A DNA stretch of 64,000 bases from JBBIGV01 sp037447335 (GTDB lineage: Bacteria; Bacteroidota; Ignavibacteria; Ignavibacteriales; Ignavibacteriaceae): positions 1-64,000 of the forward strand of contig JBBIGV010000009.1 in the NCBI GenBank assembly GCA_037447335.1. Reading direction: 5' to 3'. Below are positions 46,827 through 56,100 of the stretch, piece by piece; position 1 is the first letter of the stretch; each line of letters starts with the position of its first letter. The notes under the pieces were generated by a model. It searched no databases, was not told the DNA's origin, and worked only from the letters and a program-made list of their open reading frames with translations. The translations under genes and the position numbers were made by a program.

Positions 46827-46938
46827 TTATAAAATCAGTAATTCAAGTTTATCTTAATCAAATCAGGTAATACTCAGAACCGGAAAATAAAAAAGGATTG
46901 ATAAGATTCTGCTTAAAAATATTCAGTACGGTTCTTTA

Positions 46939-49900
46939 TTAACCTGTTTCTTTAACAAGCACTTCTTTTTCTTTACCGTTTGACAGAGCACGATCTATTT
47001 CATCCTGCAGTTGTGCAGCGAGTGTGTTTACGTAAGGTTCAACCATCATTCCGCGCGGACTAACAGTAATATTTTTTAACTTAACACCTTTACCAGCATA
47101 TTTCCCCCATCCATAATAAATGTCAAGGAGACCGGCAAAATTCTTTTTAGGTTTAAATAGAGTGATATCGCCATCAAAAACTAAAGGGGTATACTCAGCT
47201 TGGGCTTTATCATTTATTTCGTCTATCTTTAAATGGTGGTATGTTAATCCGTTTCCTATATTCATCTTCTTTTTAATTTTTGATATAGATACGTCAATAC
47301 TTACTTTTAACCTGCTTAGTTCAGTATTAAATTTTTCCTTAAAGAATTTAATTCTTCCTTCAGATTTACTTGAAAGAAGATTTTCAATATGGAAAAGAAT
47401 ATTCTGCATTTTGTGATAAAGTCTTAAATATTTCGGAAAATCGTCAGGTATTTCCTGTATATTATAAGTCTCAAACATTGCCAGCAGAGCAACTTCTTCA
47501 TTGTTTGCTTTTAATTGCTGTGCAATTTCAAATGCTATTGTACCACCAAGGCAGTAACCACCAAGTAAGTAAGGACCTTCCGGCTGAACGGACTTAATTT
47601 CTTTGATATAATTGGAAGCCATTATTTCAAACCTGGTTTGTAATTCTTTAGACCCATCAAGTCCTTCAGATTGTAAACCATAAACCGGTTGATCCGGCGA
47701 AAGGTGATGAGCAAGTTCACGGTAAAGCAGAACATTTCCTTCTGCTCCGTGGATAAGGAATAACGGCGGCTTTGAACCCTGAGGTTTTATCGGAACCAAA
47801 GAAGACCACGATGGTTTCCAGTTATCCTGTCGTAAGATTGCTGCAAGTCCTTCAATTGTTGGAGCCTGGAAAAGTGTTGCTAAAGGAAGGTTTTTTCCGA
47901 GTGATTTTTCTATATGGGCAAAAAGTTTTGCAGCAAGCAATGAGTGCCCGCCAATTTCAAAAAAATTATCTTTAACGCCAATTTTCTTTAGCCCAAGTAT
48001 TTTTTTCCAGACCGCCGTAAGCTGAATTTCCAATTCGTCTCTGGCTTCTATGTAATCTGTTTCGGGTTCAATTGAAGCGGTATCGGGATCGGGTAATGCT
48101 TTGCGATCAATTTTGCCATTTGGCGTAAGCGGAAAATTTTCAAGAAATACAAAGAAAGACGGGATCATATAATCGGGTAGTTTCTCTTTAATGTGTTCCC
48201 GTAAATCAGAAGCTGTAAGATCTGTTCCCGGTTCGGGGATAATATATGCAACAAGCCTCGAATCACCACCCGATATCTGCCGTGCAGTTACAACAACCTG
48301 TTTCACATTAGTATGTGTTGAAATAATATTTTCAATTTCACCAAGTTCGATTCTGAAACCACGAACTTTCACCTGGAAATCGAGCCTGCCAAGAAATTCA
48401 ATGCTGCCAACGGTTAAAAATCTTGCAAGGTCCCCGGTTTTGTACATTCGAGCGTCAGATACATTTCTGAATGGGTTATTAATGAATTTTTCCTTCGTAA
48501 GCTCAGGTTTTTTGAAATAACCCCTTGCTAGTCCCTCTCCACCAATGTGAAGTTCGCCAGGAACTCCGATGGGAACGGGTTGAAGATTCTTATCTAAGAT
48601 GTAAAACTGAGTATTTGCAATTGGAGGTCCTATTACTACAGGACCGGAAGTATTAGTGATCTTGCTTACAGCCGACCAAATTGTTGTTTCTGTCGGGCCG
48701 TACATGTTCCAAAGTTCGCCGCCTCTTTCTATTAATTGATTAGCAAGGTCACGTGGAAGGGCTTCGCCTCCGCACATCATTTTAAGTTTAACCTGGTCAT
48801 TCCATCCGGCTTCAATTAACAATCTCCATGTTGAAGGTGTTGCCTGCATTGCAGTAACTTTCCTTTTCACCAATCTATCAAGAAGCAGTTTTCCGTCAAA
48901 CGTAACTTCTTTTGGAACTATTATTACCCGTGCACCAACAATGATAGGAAGGAAGAGTTCAAGAACTGCAATATCGAATGACAAAGTTGTAACAGAAAGT
49001 AATCTATCGTCTTTTGTTAATCCTGGCTCTTTAAGCATAGATAGTAAAAAGTTAACTACAGGTCTGTGCGGAATCTGAACGCCTTTGGGTTTTCCTGTAG
49101 ACCCGGAGGTGTAAATTACATAAGCCAGGTTTAGGGTATCAATTTCATTTGTCGGATTTTGATCACTTTCTTTTTCAATCGCATCCCAGTCGGCATCAAT
49201 ACAGATGATTTTTTTGTCATAAGCAGGGAAGATGTCCAGTAAATTTGTATGAGTTATGAGTACCGAAGCCTCAGAATCTTCCAGCATGTATGCAATTCTA
49301 TCCTGCGGGAAGAAAGGGTCTATTGGAACATAAGCACCTCCGGCTTTAAGTATACCGAGAAGTGAAACCATCATATCAAGCGACGTGTTAACACATAGCC
49401 CAACCAGTTTATCTTTTCCGACGCCATATTTTTTAAGATAGTGAGCAAGCTTATTTGCTTTTGCATTTAATTGTTTGTAAGAAATTTTTTCGCCCTCAAA
49501 TTCCGCTGCAATACGATCCGGGTAAATTTCTCCTTGCTCTTCAAAAAGATTATGTATGTATTTATGAGGCGGGTAGTCAACATCAGTTTTGTTCCATTCA
49601 TCCACAAGCAAAGGTCTTTCAGCATCAGTAAGCATCTTAAAGTTTGAAACTTTTGCGTCCGGATTATTCAGGATTGAATCAATCAAAGTGAACAAATGCC
49701 CGCATAGTCGTTTAATAGTTTCAACCTTATAAATCTCTGATTTATATTCGATAAATCCTGAAATTTTTTTCTTATCATCCTCAAGTTCCAGAGTAATGTC
49801 GAATCTTGAGGTTCCCATATCAACAGGAAGTCTTTTTGCCATTAGGTCGCCAATGTGAAGGTGCTGTTCAAGTGAACCTTGATGAAAAATAAATGCAATC

Positions 49901-51075
49901 TGAAACAGGGGATTTCGGCTCAAATCTCTTTCTGGCTGGATTGCTTCAAGAAGTTTTTCAAAAGGAAGATCCTGATGCTCCTGTGCTTCAAGTACAGTTT
50001 CTTTAACTTTATGAAGAACAAGTCTGAATTCAGGGTCACCTGAAAAGTCAGTTCTGAAAAGAATATTATTCGAAAAACTACCTATCAGGTTTTCTATTTC
50101 ACTTTTGCTTACGTTTACAGCAGCAGTACCTGTAATTATATCCTCCTGGGCTGTATAGCGGTAAAGCAAAGTTTGAAATGCAGCAAGTAATACCATATAA
50201 ACGGAAACATTTTCCTTCAGTGCGAAACTTCTTAGCTTTGAAGTCAGAGCCTCAGGAAATTCAAGTGTTTCGATCGAGCCATGAAAAGTTTCCATCGGAG
50301 GTCTTAGAAAATCTGCGGGCATTTCAAGCACAAACTGTGCGCCCTTAAGCCGGTTTACCCAATAGTTGAGATGTTCTTTCATCTCTTCGGATGCAGTATG
50401 ATTCTGCTGCCAGATAGAGAAGTCAGCGTACTGGATTGGCAGGTCAGGAAGTTTTACTTCACGCATATTTGAATATGCATCATATAACATTCCCAGTTCC
50501 TTCATCAGTATTCTTATTGAATAACCATCGGCAACAAGGTGATGTGTATAGATGACAAGAATGCACAGGTTCTCATTATACGAATAGAGCCTGAAATTTA
50601 TCAATGGTCCGTTTTCCAGATCAAAAACCTGATGAGAATTTGCCGCAGCAATTTGTTTAACTTTTTCGCGGAATTCTTGTTCATCGCTGGCTTGAAGAGT
50701 TTCTTCCTCAATTTTGTGGAATATGTAATCATTTATAAACTGAATTGGAGTTCCATCCACCGAAGGAAAAACACTTCTGAGTACTTCATGGCGCTCAATG
50801 ATTTTATTAAGACTTTTTTCTAAAGCATCCACATTGATATTACCAATCAATTCAATAGCAGCAACAATGTTGTATGCAGGGCTATCGGGTTCAAGTTTTT
50901 GCAAAAACCAGAATCTCTGCTGAACAACAGACAGTGGAAGGTTTTCGTTGCTGTTTCTTTTTGGAATACCTGATGGTTTAGAGCCCTCTTCTTTAATTCT
51001 TTGCTCAGCAAGACGTTTAAGAAGAAGAGCTCTTTGTTCAGGACTCAGGTTTTTTAATCGTTCTTTTATATCCAT
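46939..51075 (-). CDS. Nonribosomal peptide synthetase, C-A-T-TE, predicted glycine
   Basis: A 1378-residue single module. After an N-terminal docking-like stretch (residues 1-40) comes a condensation domain with THHLVADGYS at about 177; the adenylation domain has YTSGSTGKPKG at about 653, MYGPTETT and NGKIDRKALP; the carrier domain has GGHSL at about 1043 with the phosphopantetheine Ser. Reading the specificity positions by alignment to GrsA gives D-I-L-Q-M-G-M-I-W-K, a glycine-type code. The C-terminal domain is a type I thioesterase, but its nucleophile is Cys1175 (GYCLGG) rather than Ser and the usual catalytic His is not seen, so release chemistry may be unusual. Unlike the other two modules it has no embedded monooxygenase. 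Probably the terminal module. Confidence 0.9.
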   Translation of the reverse strand: MDIKERLKNLSPEQRALLLKRLAEQRIKEEGSKPSGIPKRNSNENLPLSVVQQRFWFLQKLEPDSPAYNIVAAIELIGNINVDALEKSLNKIIERHEVLRSVFPSVDGTPIQFINDYIFHKIEEETLQASDEQEFREKVKQIAAANSHQVFDLENGPLINFRLYSYNENLCILVIYTHHLVADGYSIRILMKELGMLYDAYSNMREVKLPDLPIQYADFSIWQQNHTASEEMKEHLNYWVNRLKGAQFVLEMPADFLRPPMETFHGSIETLEFPEALTSKLRSFALKENVSVYMVLLAAFQTLLYRYTAQEDIITGTAAVNVSKSEIENLIGSFSNNILFRTDFSGDPEFRLVLHKVKETVLEAQEHQDLPFEKLLEAIQPERDLSRNPLFQIAFIFHQGSLEQHLHIGDLMAKRLPVDMGTSRFDITLELEDDKKKISGFIEYKSEIYKVETIKRLCGHLFTLIDSILNNPDAKVSNFKMLTDAERPLLVDEWNKTDVDYPPHKYIHNLFEEQGEIYPDRIAAEFEGEKISYKQLNAKANKLAHYLKKYGVGKDKLVGLCVNTSLDMMVSLLGILKAGGAYVPIDPFFPQDRIAYMLEDSEASVLITHTNLLDIFPAYDKKIICIDADWDAIEKESDQNPTNEIDTLNLAYVIYTSGSTGKPKGVQIPHRPVVNFLLSMLKEPGLTKDDRLLSVTTLSFDIAVLELFLPIIVGARVIIVPKEVTFDGKLLLDRLVKRKVTAMQATPSTWRLLIEAGWNDQVKLKMMCGGEALPRDLANQLIERGGELWNMYGPTETTIWSAVSKITNTSGPVVIGPPIANTQFYILDKNLQPVPIGVPGELHIGGEGLARGYFKKPELTKEKFINNPFRNVSDARMYKTGDLARFLTVGSIEFLGRLDFQVKVRGFRIELGEIENIISTHTNVKQVVVTARQISGGDSRLVAYIIPEPGTDLTASDLREHIKEKLPDYMIPSFFVFLENFPLTPNGKIDRKALPDPDTASIEPETDYIEARDELEIQLTAVWKKILGLKKIGVKDNFFEIGGHSLLAAKLFAHIEKSLGKNLPLATLFQAPTIEGLAAILRQDNWKPSWSSLVPIKPQGSKPPLFLIHGAEGNVLLYRELAHHLSPDQPVYGLQSEGLDGSKELQTRFEIMASNYIKEIKSVQPEGPYLLGGYCLGGTIAFEIAQQLKANNEEVALLAMFETYNIQEIPDDFPKYLRLYHKMQNILFHIENLLSSKSEGRIKFFKEKFNTELSRLKVSIDVSISKIKKKMNIGNGLTYHHLKIDEINDKAQAEYTPLVFDGDITLFKPKKNFAGLLDIYYGWGKYAGKGVKLKNITVSPRGMMVEPYVNTLAAQLQDEIDRALSNGKEKEVLVKETG

Positions 51076-51126
51076 AAAAATACTGGTAATATGACTTTAC
51101 TTGTTAAAGTAAGTTAGTTAATAAAA

Positions 51127-52140
51127 TCAGCCTCCATTAGAAGTATTCTTCTCGATATCATTTATCAGTTTTTCGAGATCTTTTGAGTTTACATTGGCAA
51201 ATATTTCATTTTCAACATAAGCTGAAAGTTTTTTAATAGTGGGGAGGTCAAAAAATTTCTGCAATGGAATACTTACATTGAGTTTTTTCTTAATTTTATA
51301 CGTAACCTGCACAGCGGATAAAGAATGCCCGCCAAGATCAAAAAAATTATCATCAATGCCAATACCCTCAACTTTAAGAACACCGCTCCAGATCTCTGAA
51401 ACAGATTTCTCGATTTCTGTGACAGGAGCACTGAATGAAGTTTTTAATCCGGGTCTCTTCGCAGTTGCTTTCGGAATGGAGCCATTTGCGAGATGACCGT
51501 TAGGCATCATCACAATTTCTGCAGGAACACCCATAGCGGTAGCACCGTCAGGGATGTTCTGAACTACACCGGAGTTAATACCGATCGTAGCCCACGAGCC
51601 AATTTTAAGGTCAGGTAGAATTGAAGAGTTAGTGCCCATATAAACACCATCACCAAGTTCAACCCTGGCGTTTAGAACGGCGCCCGGCGCAATTACACAA
51701 TGCTTGCCGACTCTACACCCGTGTCCGATTACCGCACCGGTTAAAACTACTGAACCCTCGTCAATAGAAGCTCCTGCGGAAAAGGTGACATTCTGATACA
51801 CTGTTATGTCACCATTGTATTCAACACCCCAAATATCAACATTTGGATCAATCAAACTAACAAGCGGAATACCGTATTTTTTTATTTTTTGCAAAGCATT
51901 AAATCTTTTTTGTGTTGATCTTGCCACAAGATTAACAACTTCGCAATCATTTGGGTCAGCTTCGGCTAAAAGAGCAAATTCACCTGCAATCGGGATTCCA
52001 AGTATCCTGCTACCGGTTTTTGCAGGATCGTCATCAAGAATAATTATTTCTTTCCAGCGAGCCTGTTTTTCATTAACTCTAAGTGCTAATCGTACTCCCT
52101 CGGCATTTCCTGCACCGCATAAAAATAATTTAGATTTCAT
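51127..52140 (-). CDS. NeuD/PglD-like acyltransferase fused to a peptidyl carrier domain
   Basis: A 337-residue two-domain fusion. Residues ~1-80 are the Rossmann-like N-domain of NeuD/PglD sugar acyltransferases (LFLCGAGNAEG); ~85-215 form a left-handed beta-helix of hexapeptide repeats (SAGASIDEGSVVLTGAVIG, IAPGAVLNARVELGDGV) ending in the GVPAEIV signature. A linker leads to a carrier domain (~240-315) with FFDLGGHSLSAVQ, whose Ser can carry phosphopantetheine. NeuD-type enzymes acylate amino or hydroxyl groups of sugars from acyl-CoA; the fused carrier suggests the acyl donor is instead held on the carrier. It lies between the radical SAM gene and the TE-containing NRPS. Confidence 0.88.
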   Translation of the reverse strand: MKSKLFLCGAGNAEGVRLALRVNEKQARWKEIIILDDDPAKTGSRILGIPIAGEFALLAEADPNDCEVVNLVARSTQKRFNALQKIKKYGIPLVSLIDPNVDIWGVEYNGDITVYQNVTFSAGASIDEGSVVLTGAVIGHGCRVGKHCVIAPGAVLNARVELGDGVYMGTNSSILPDLKIGSWATIGINSGVVQNIPDGATAMGVPAEIVMMPNGHLANGSIPKATAKRPGLKTSFSAPVTEIEKSVSEIWSGVLKVEGIGIDDNFFDLGGHSLSAVQVTYKIKKKLNVSIPLQKFFDLPTIKKLSAYVENEIFANVNSKDLEKLINDIEKNTSNGG

Positions 52141-52159
52141 ATTTTAATTCTCCCTTTGA

Positions 52160-53119
52160 TTAACCTACTACAGGTCCGGGATTATTAGAAGCCATTGGTT
52201 TAATTCTTTCTGCAGAGCCTGTCATCCAGTCTGTGCAAGTCTGGCATCTGTCGGGTAATTCATCAAACCTATGCTGCAGATGTAAATTTCTGTAGTAACC
52301 AAGTCTGTTCCATAAAACGGTCAGAGATTCATCCCAGGCATTTCCTGCACCCTCATCTCCTTCAGTATCGCCCGGGCAGCGCGGAACTCTTCCATCCCAG
52401 AATACGTGCATCATTGTAATTGCCCATGGACAGGGGATCCTTTTATCTTCAGGAGCGCCAATGTGTGTTTCAAACTTACCGCCCCAGCTCAACATACGGC
52501 GTGCTTTGATTGTAGCACCCCTCTTGAGCCAGTATTGTTTGAATTCATCAAGCTCATGTTTATTTTCTTCCATTTCAATAAACTGAACCTGAACTTCCGG
52601 TGGTTCCGGGTAAGCATTTCTTGCCTGAATAAAGTATTCAACGTTCGAATACACAACATCTCTGTTGGCTTCAATACGGATTTTTTCGAAAACTTCCGCG
52701 CTGAAACCATCAATACCAATAACTACCAAATCAACTCCTGATTCAATTATCGGAACAGCAATATCTGGAGTTAAATACATACCATTGGTATTTATATTTA
52801 AGGATTTCAGACCAACTGATTTACCATATTTTATCATCTGTATCAGCCGGTCGGGTTCCAACAATGGCTCGCCGCAAAATGAAAACCAGCATTGTGTTTC
52901 AGGTGAAACTGCTGCAATTTCATCTGCGCATTTTTTCCATAGTTCGAACGGCATCCTGCCTTTGGGTCTAACCATGTTAGGGTGATGGCACATGGCACAT
53001 TTAAGATTGCACTCGGCTGTTACCTCTACGGCAAACCGGGTAGGGAATGAAATGTTTTTCAAAGTACCGGAAATTTCATCCAGATACTCAAAACCTTTAC
53101 TAGCAGACTCTTGTCTCAA
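52160..53119 (-). CDS. Radical SAM protein with SPASM-type C-terminal Cys
   Basis: A 319-residue radical SAM enzyme. The [4Fe-4S] motif is C37-N-L-K-C41-A-M-C44 in TAECNLKCAMCHHPN. A C-terminal region has more Cys (RIPCPWAI, RVPRCPGD, DRCQTCTDW) as in SPASM domains that bind auxiliary clusters. Such enzymes modify peptides, sugars or cofactors by radical chemistry. It is embedded between NRPS genes, so it probably acts on the carrier-bound peptide or the sugar; the reaction is unknown. Confidence 0.87.
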   Translation of the reverse strand: MRQESASKGFEYLDEISGTLKNISFPTRFAVEVTAECNLKCAMCHHPNMVRPKGRMPFELWKKCADEIAAVSPETQCWFSFCGEPLLEPDRLIQMIKYGKSVGLKSLNINTNGMYLTPDIAVPIIESGVDLVVIGIDGFSAEVFEKIRIEANRDVVYSNVEYFIQARNAYPEPPEVQVQFIEMEENKHELDEFKQYWLKRGATIKARRMLSWGGKFETHIGAPEDKRIPCPWAITMMHVFWDGRVPRCPGDTEGDEGAGNAWDESLTVLWNRLGYYRNLHLQHRFDELPDRCQTCTDWMTGSAERIKPMASNNPGPVVG

Positions 53120-53193
53120 TTTTTCTCCTGCTGTATTTATTTATATTATTAATTTTTAGTATTGCATCCATAATTGGATATTACTTGCTGGCA

Positions 53194-56100
53194 TCAGTCA
53201 GAAATTTTTTTTACTTCCTCGATAAGTTTCTCAAGTGAAGCATCATCTGTCTGTTGCAGCAGAATTTTTTCAATTTCAATTACTAATTGTTTAAAATCTG
53301 ACGCCTGGAAAAAGGCAGTCATTGAAAGTTCTATTTTAAAAGCCTGATTTATTTTTACAATTGCCTGAACTGCCGAAAGTGAATGCCCTCCGAGTTCAAA
53401 GAAGTTATCATTCATTCCAATTTTTTTTACTCCTGTTACATCTGACCATATAGCAGATACAGTTTTTTCAGTTTCTGTTTTTGGCATTACAAAATCCTTT
53501 TGAATATCGGGTCTTTCAATAACCGGAGCAGGAAGTGCCTTCCTGTCAATTTTGCCATTAGGAGTAGTAGGCAGTTTGTCAAGGAACATAAATACAGCCG
53601 GTATCATATATTCGGGAAGTTTTTTAAGCAGGTAATCGCGCAATACTGTATTTGAAGGTTTATTATTGTTTTCGGCTATAAGATATGCAACTAATTGCGG
53701 ATTATCCTTAATATCTTCATGAACGATCACAACTGCTTCTCTGATAAGAGGATGTTCTTCAATATACTTTTCTATTTCACCGGGTTCAATTCTGTAACCA
53801 CGAATTTTAACCTGATTATCAATTCTTCCGATGAACTCAATAATGTCATTGTTAAAGTACCTAGCGAGATCACCCGTACGGTAAACTTTTTTATTTATTC
53901 CTTTAATGGGAACTTCTACAAATTTTTCACTTGTTAGCTCAAGGTTATTAAAATAACCTTTCGCCAATCCTTCACCAGCAATGCATAATTCTCCGGCGAT
54001 CCCTATCGGAACAAGCTGTTGTGAGTTATCCAATAGATAAATTTCTGTATTTGCAATTGGTCTTCCGATTGGTACTATGTTTTCAACTTCATTAATCGGG
54101 TATACGCTGGACCATACAGTGGTTTCTGTAGGTCCGTACATATTTAATAATTTACCCCTGGTCAATGCCAACAATTGCTTTGCAAGATTGACCGGAAAAG
54201 CCTCCCCGCCAATAAGGAGGCAGTCAAGTTTTTTAATGGCTTCAGAAAATTTATCATCAAGCAAAAGCATTCTTGCCATCGAGGGTGTACACTGGAAATG
54301 AGTTACATTGTGTTGCATTATTAAATCTGCAATTGCCGAAGATGTCTGAGGTTCAGTTGTTTTAGCCGAAGCAACCAGGTTTGGAAGAGAATTTTTCAAA
54401 GTCTTTATATGATCTAATCCCGCTAATACCATTTCCTGATCCACACCAAAGTCAATCAGGCAAGCGATTTCATCAACACCTGCAGCCCGGGCTCTTTCGA
54501 TCGTGGTAATACAAGTTTCAGGTGTGCCGAATAATGAACTTGTTTCAAAATATCTTTCAAAGGCATAGTTCAAAATTGTTTCTTTATCTTCGTTACTAAG
54601 GTTTGCACCGGCTTCAGATAGATCCTCATCCTGGTCTTTATGAACAGGGAAATACCAGCTTGCCAATTCAACAAGGCTCATAGCACTTGCCAGGTATTTC
54701 TTCATCGGGTCACGAACAATCTCTTTAACCATTTCGAAATCTTCACCAATGTAGGTGTGAATCATTAAAGAGACGTAACCATTACCCTGGTGGTTATTTT
54801 CTTTCCAGGCATTTCTGTAAATATTTATTTTGGATTTCACTTCCTCAATGGTTTGTCCGAGCAGGTGAGTCAGGATATTGTATCCTTTTTCTCCGGCAAG
54901 GCGAAAAGTTTCAGGATTACCGGCAGCAGTGATCCACACAGGTAATTCTTTTTGTACAGGCTTTGGAAGGGTTTTGATTGAAATTTTTTCACCTTTCGGA
55001 GAATTGACTTCTACTGCATCGCCGCTCCAAAGTTTTCTGACTGTTTCAATTTGTTCGAACATTATTTCTTTACGTCTCTTGTAGTTTTGAGGCATAAGTG
55101 AAAAATCATTAGGCTGCCAGCCAGAGGCGAATGAAATTCCAATTCTTCCATTTGAAAGATTATCAATCATTGACCAATCTTCGGCAATTCTTATAGGGTT
55201 ATGAAGCGGTGCTACAACACTGCCACTCATTATTCGGAGGTTTTTAGTTATTGTTGATAATGCTGCACTGGTGATAGCCGGGTTAGCATATAAGCCGCCA
55301 AATTCGTGGAAGTGCCTTTCAGGTGTCCAAACACTTGAGAATCCATTTTCATCTGCAAACTTTGCTCCTTCGATCAGAATTCTGTAATTATCTGATCCCT
55401 TTTCGTTTGCATAACTGGAAAAATAAAACAAGCCAAAATCCATTTTCCCGTCAGGTAAAATATCTGCTGAACGGGAATTCCGGGTTTTCCACTCGTGTTC
55501 AGAATTAATTACAACCTTAAATCCTCTGCATAAGGTATATAATAATTCAAGAACGGAAATGTCGAATGAGAGACTGGTAACAGCCATCCAAGTACCCGGC
55601 GGATCATGTTCAATATACTGATCCATACCAGTAAAAAAGTTTACAACATTCCGGTGTTGTATCATCACGCCTTTTGGCTTACCGGTAGATCCGGAAGTAT
55701 ATATCACGTAACATAAGCCGGAAGAATCACATTTTATATCCGGATTCTGAATAATGGAATCTGATATTATTTCTGAATCGGAATCAATAATCAATAATTT
55801 TGCGGAAGTATTACCAGCCAGATTCAGAAGTGATTGTTGTGATATTATAACCGGACAACCTGAGTCCTGAATCATATATGAAATTCGCTCAGCAGGGAAG
55901 TCAGGGTCAAGCGGAACATATGCTCCACCGGCTTTAAGGATACCAAGAATAGCTGCTACCATATCAATGGATCTTTCAACCAGAATTCCGACAAGCGTTT
56001 CAGGTTTAACTCCAAGTTTGAGCAGTTTATTTGCTATAATATTCGCTTTTGAGTTTAAGCCGGAGTATGTTATAACATTATGATTACAAATAAGCGCAAT

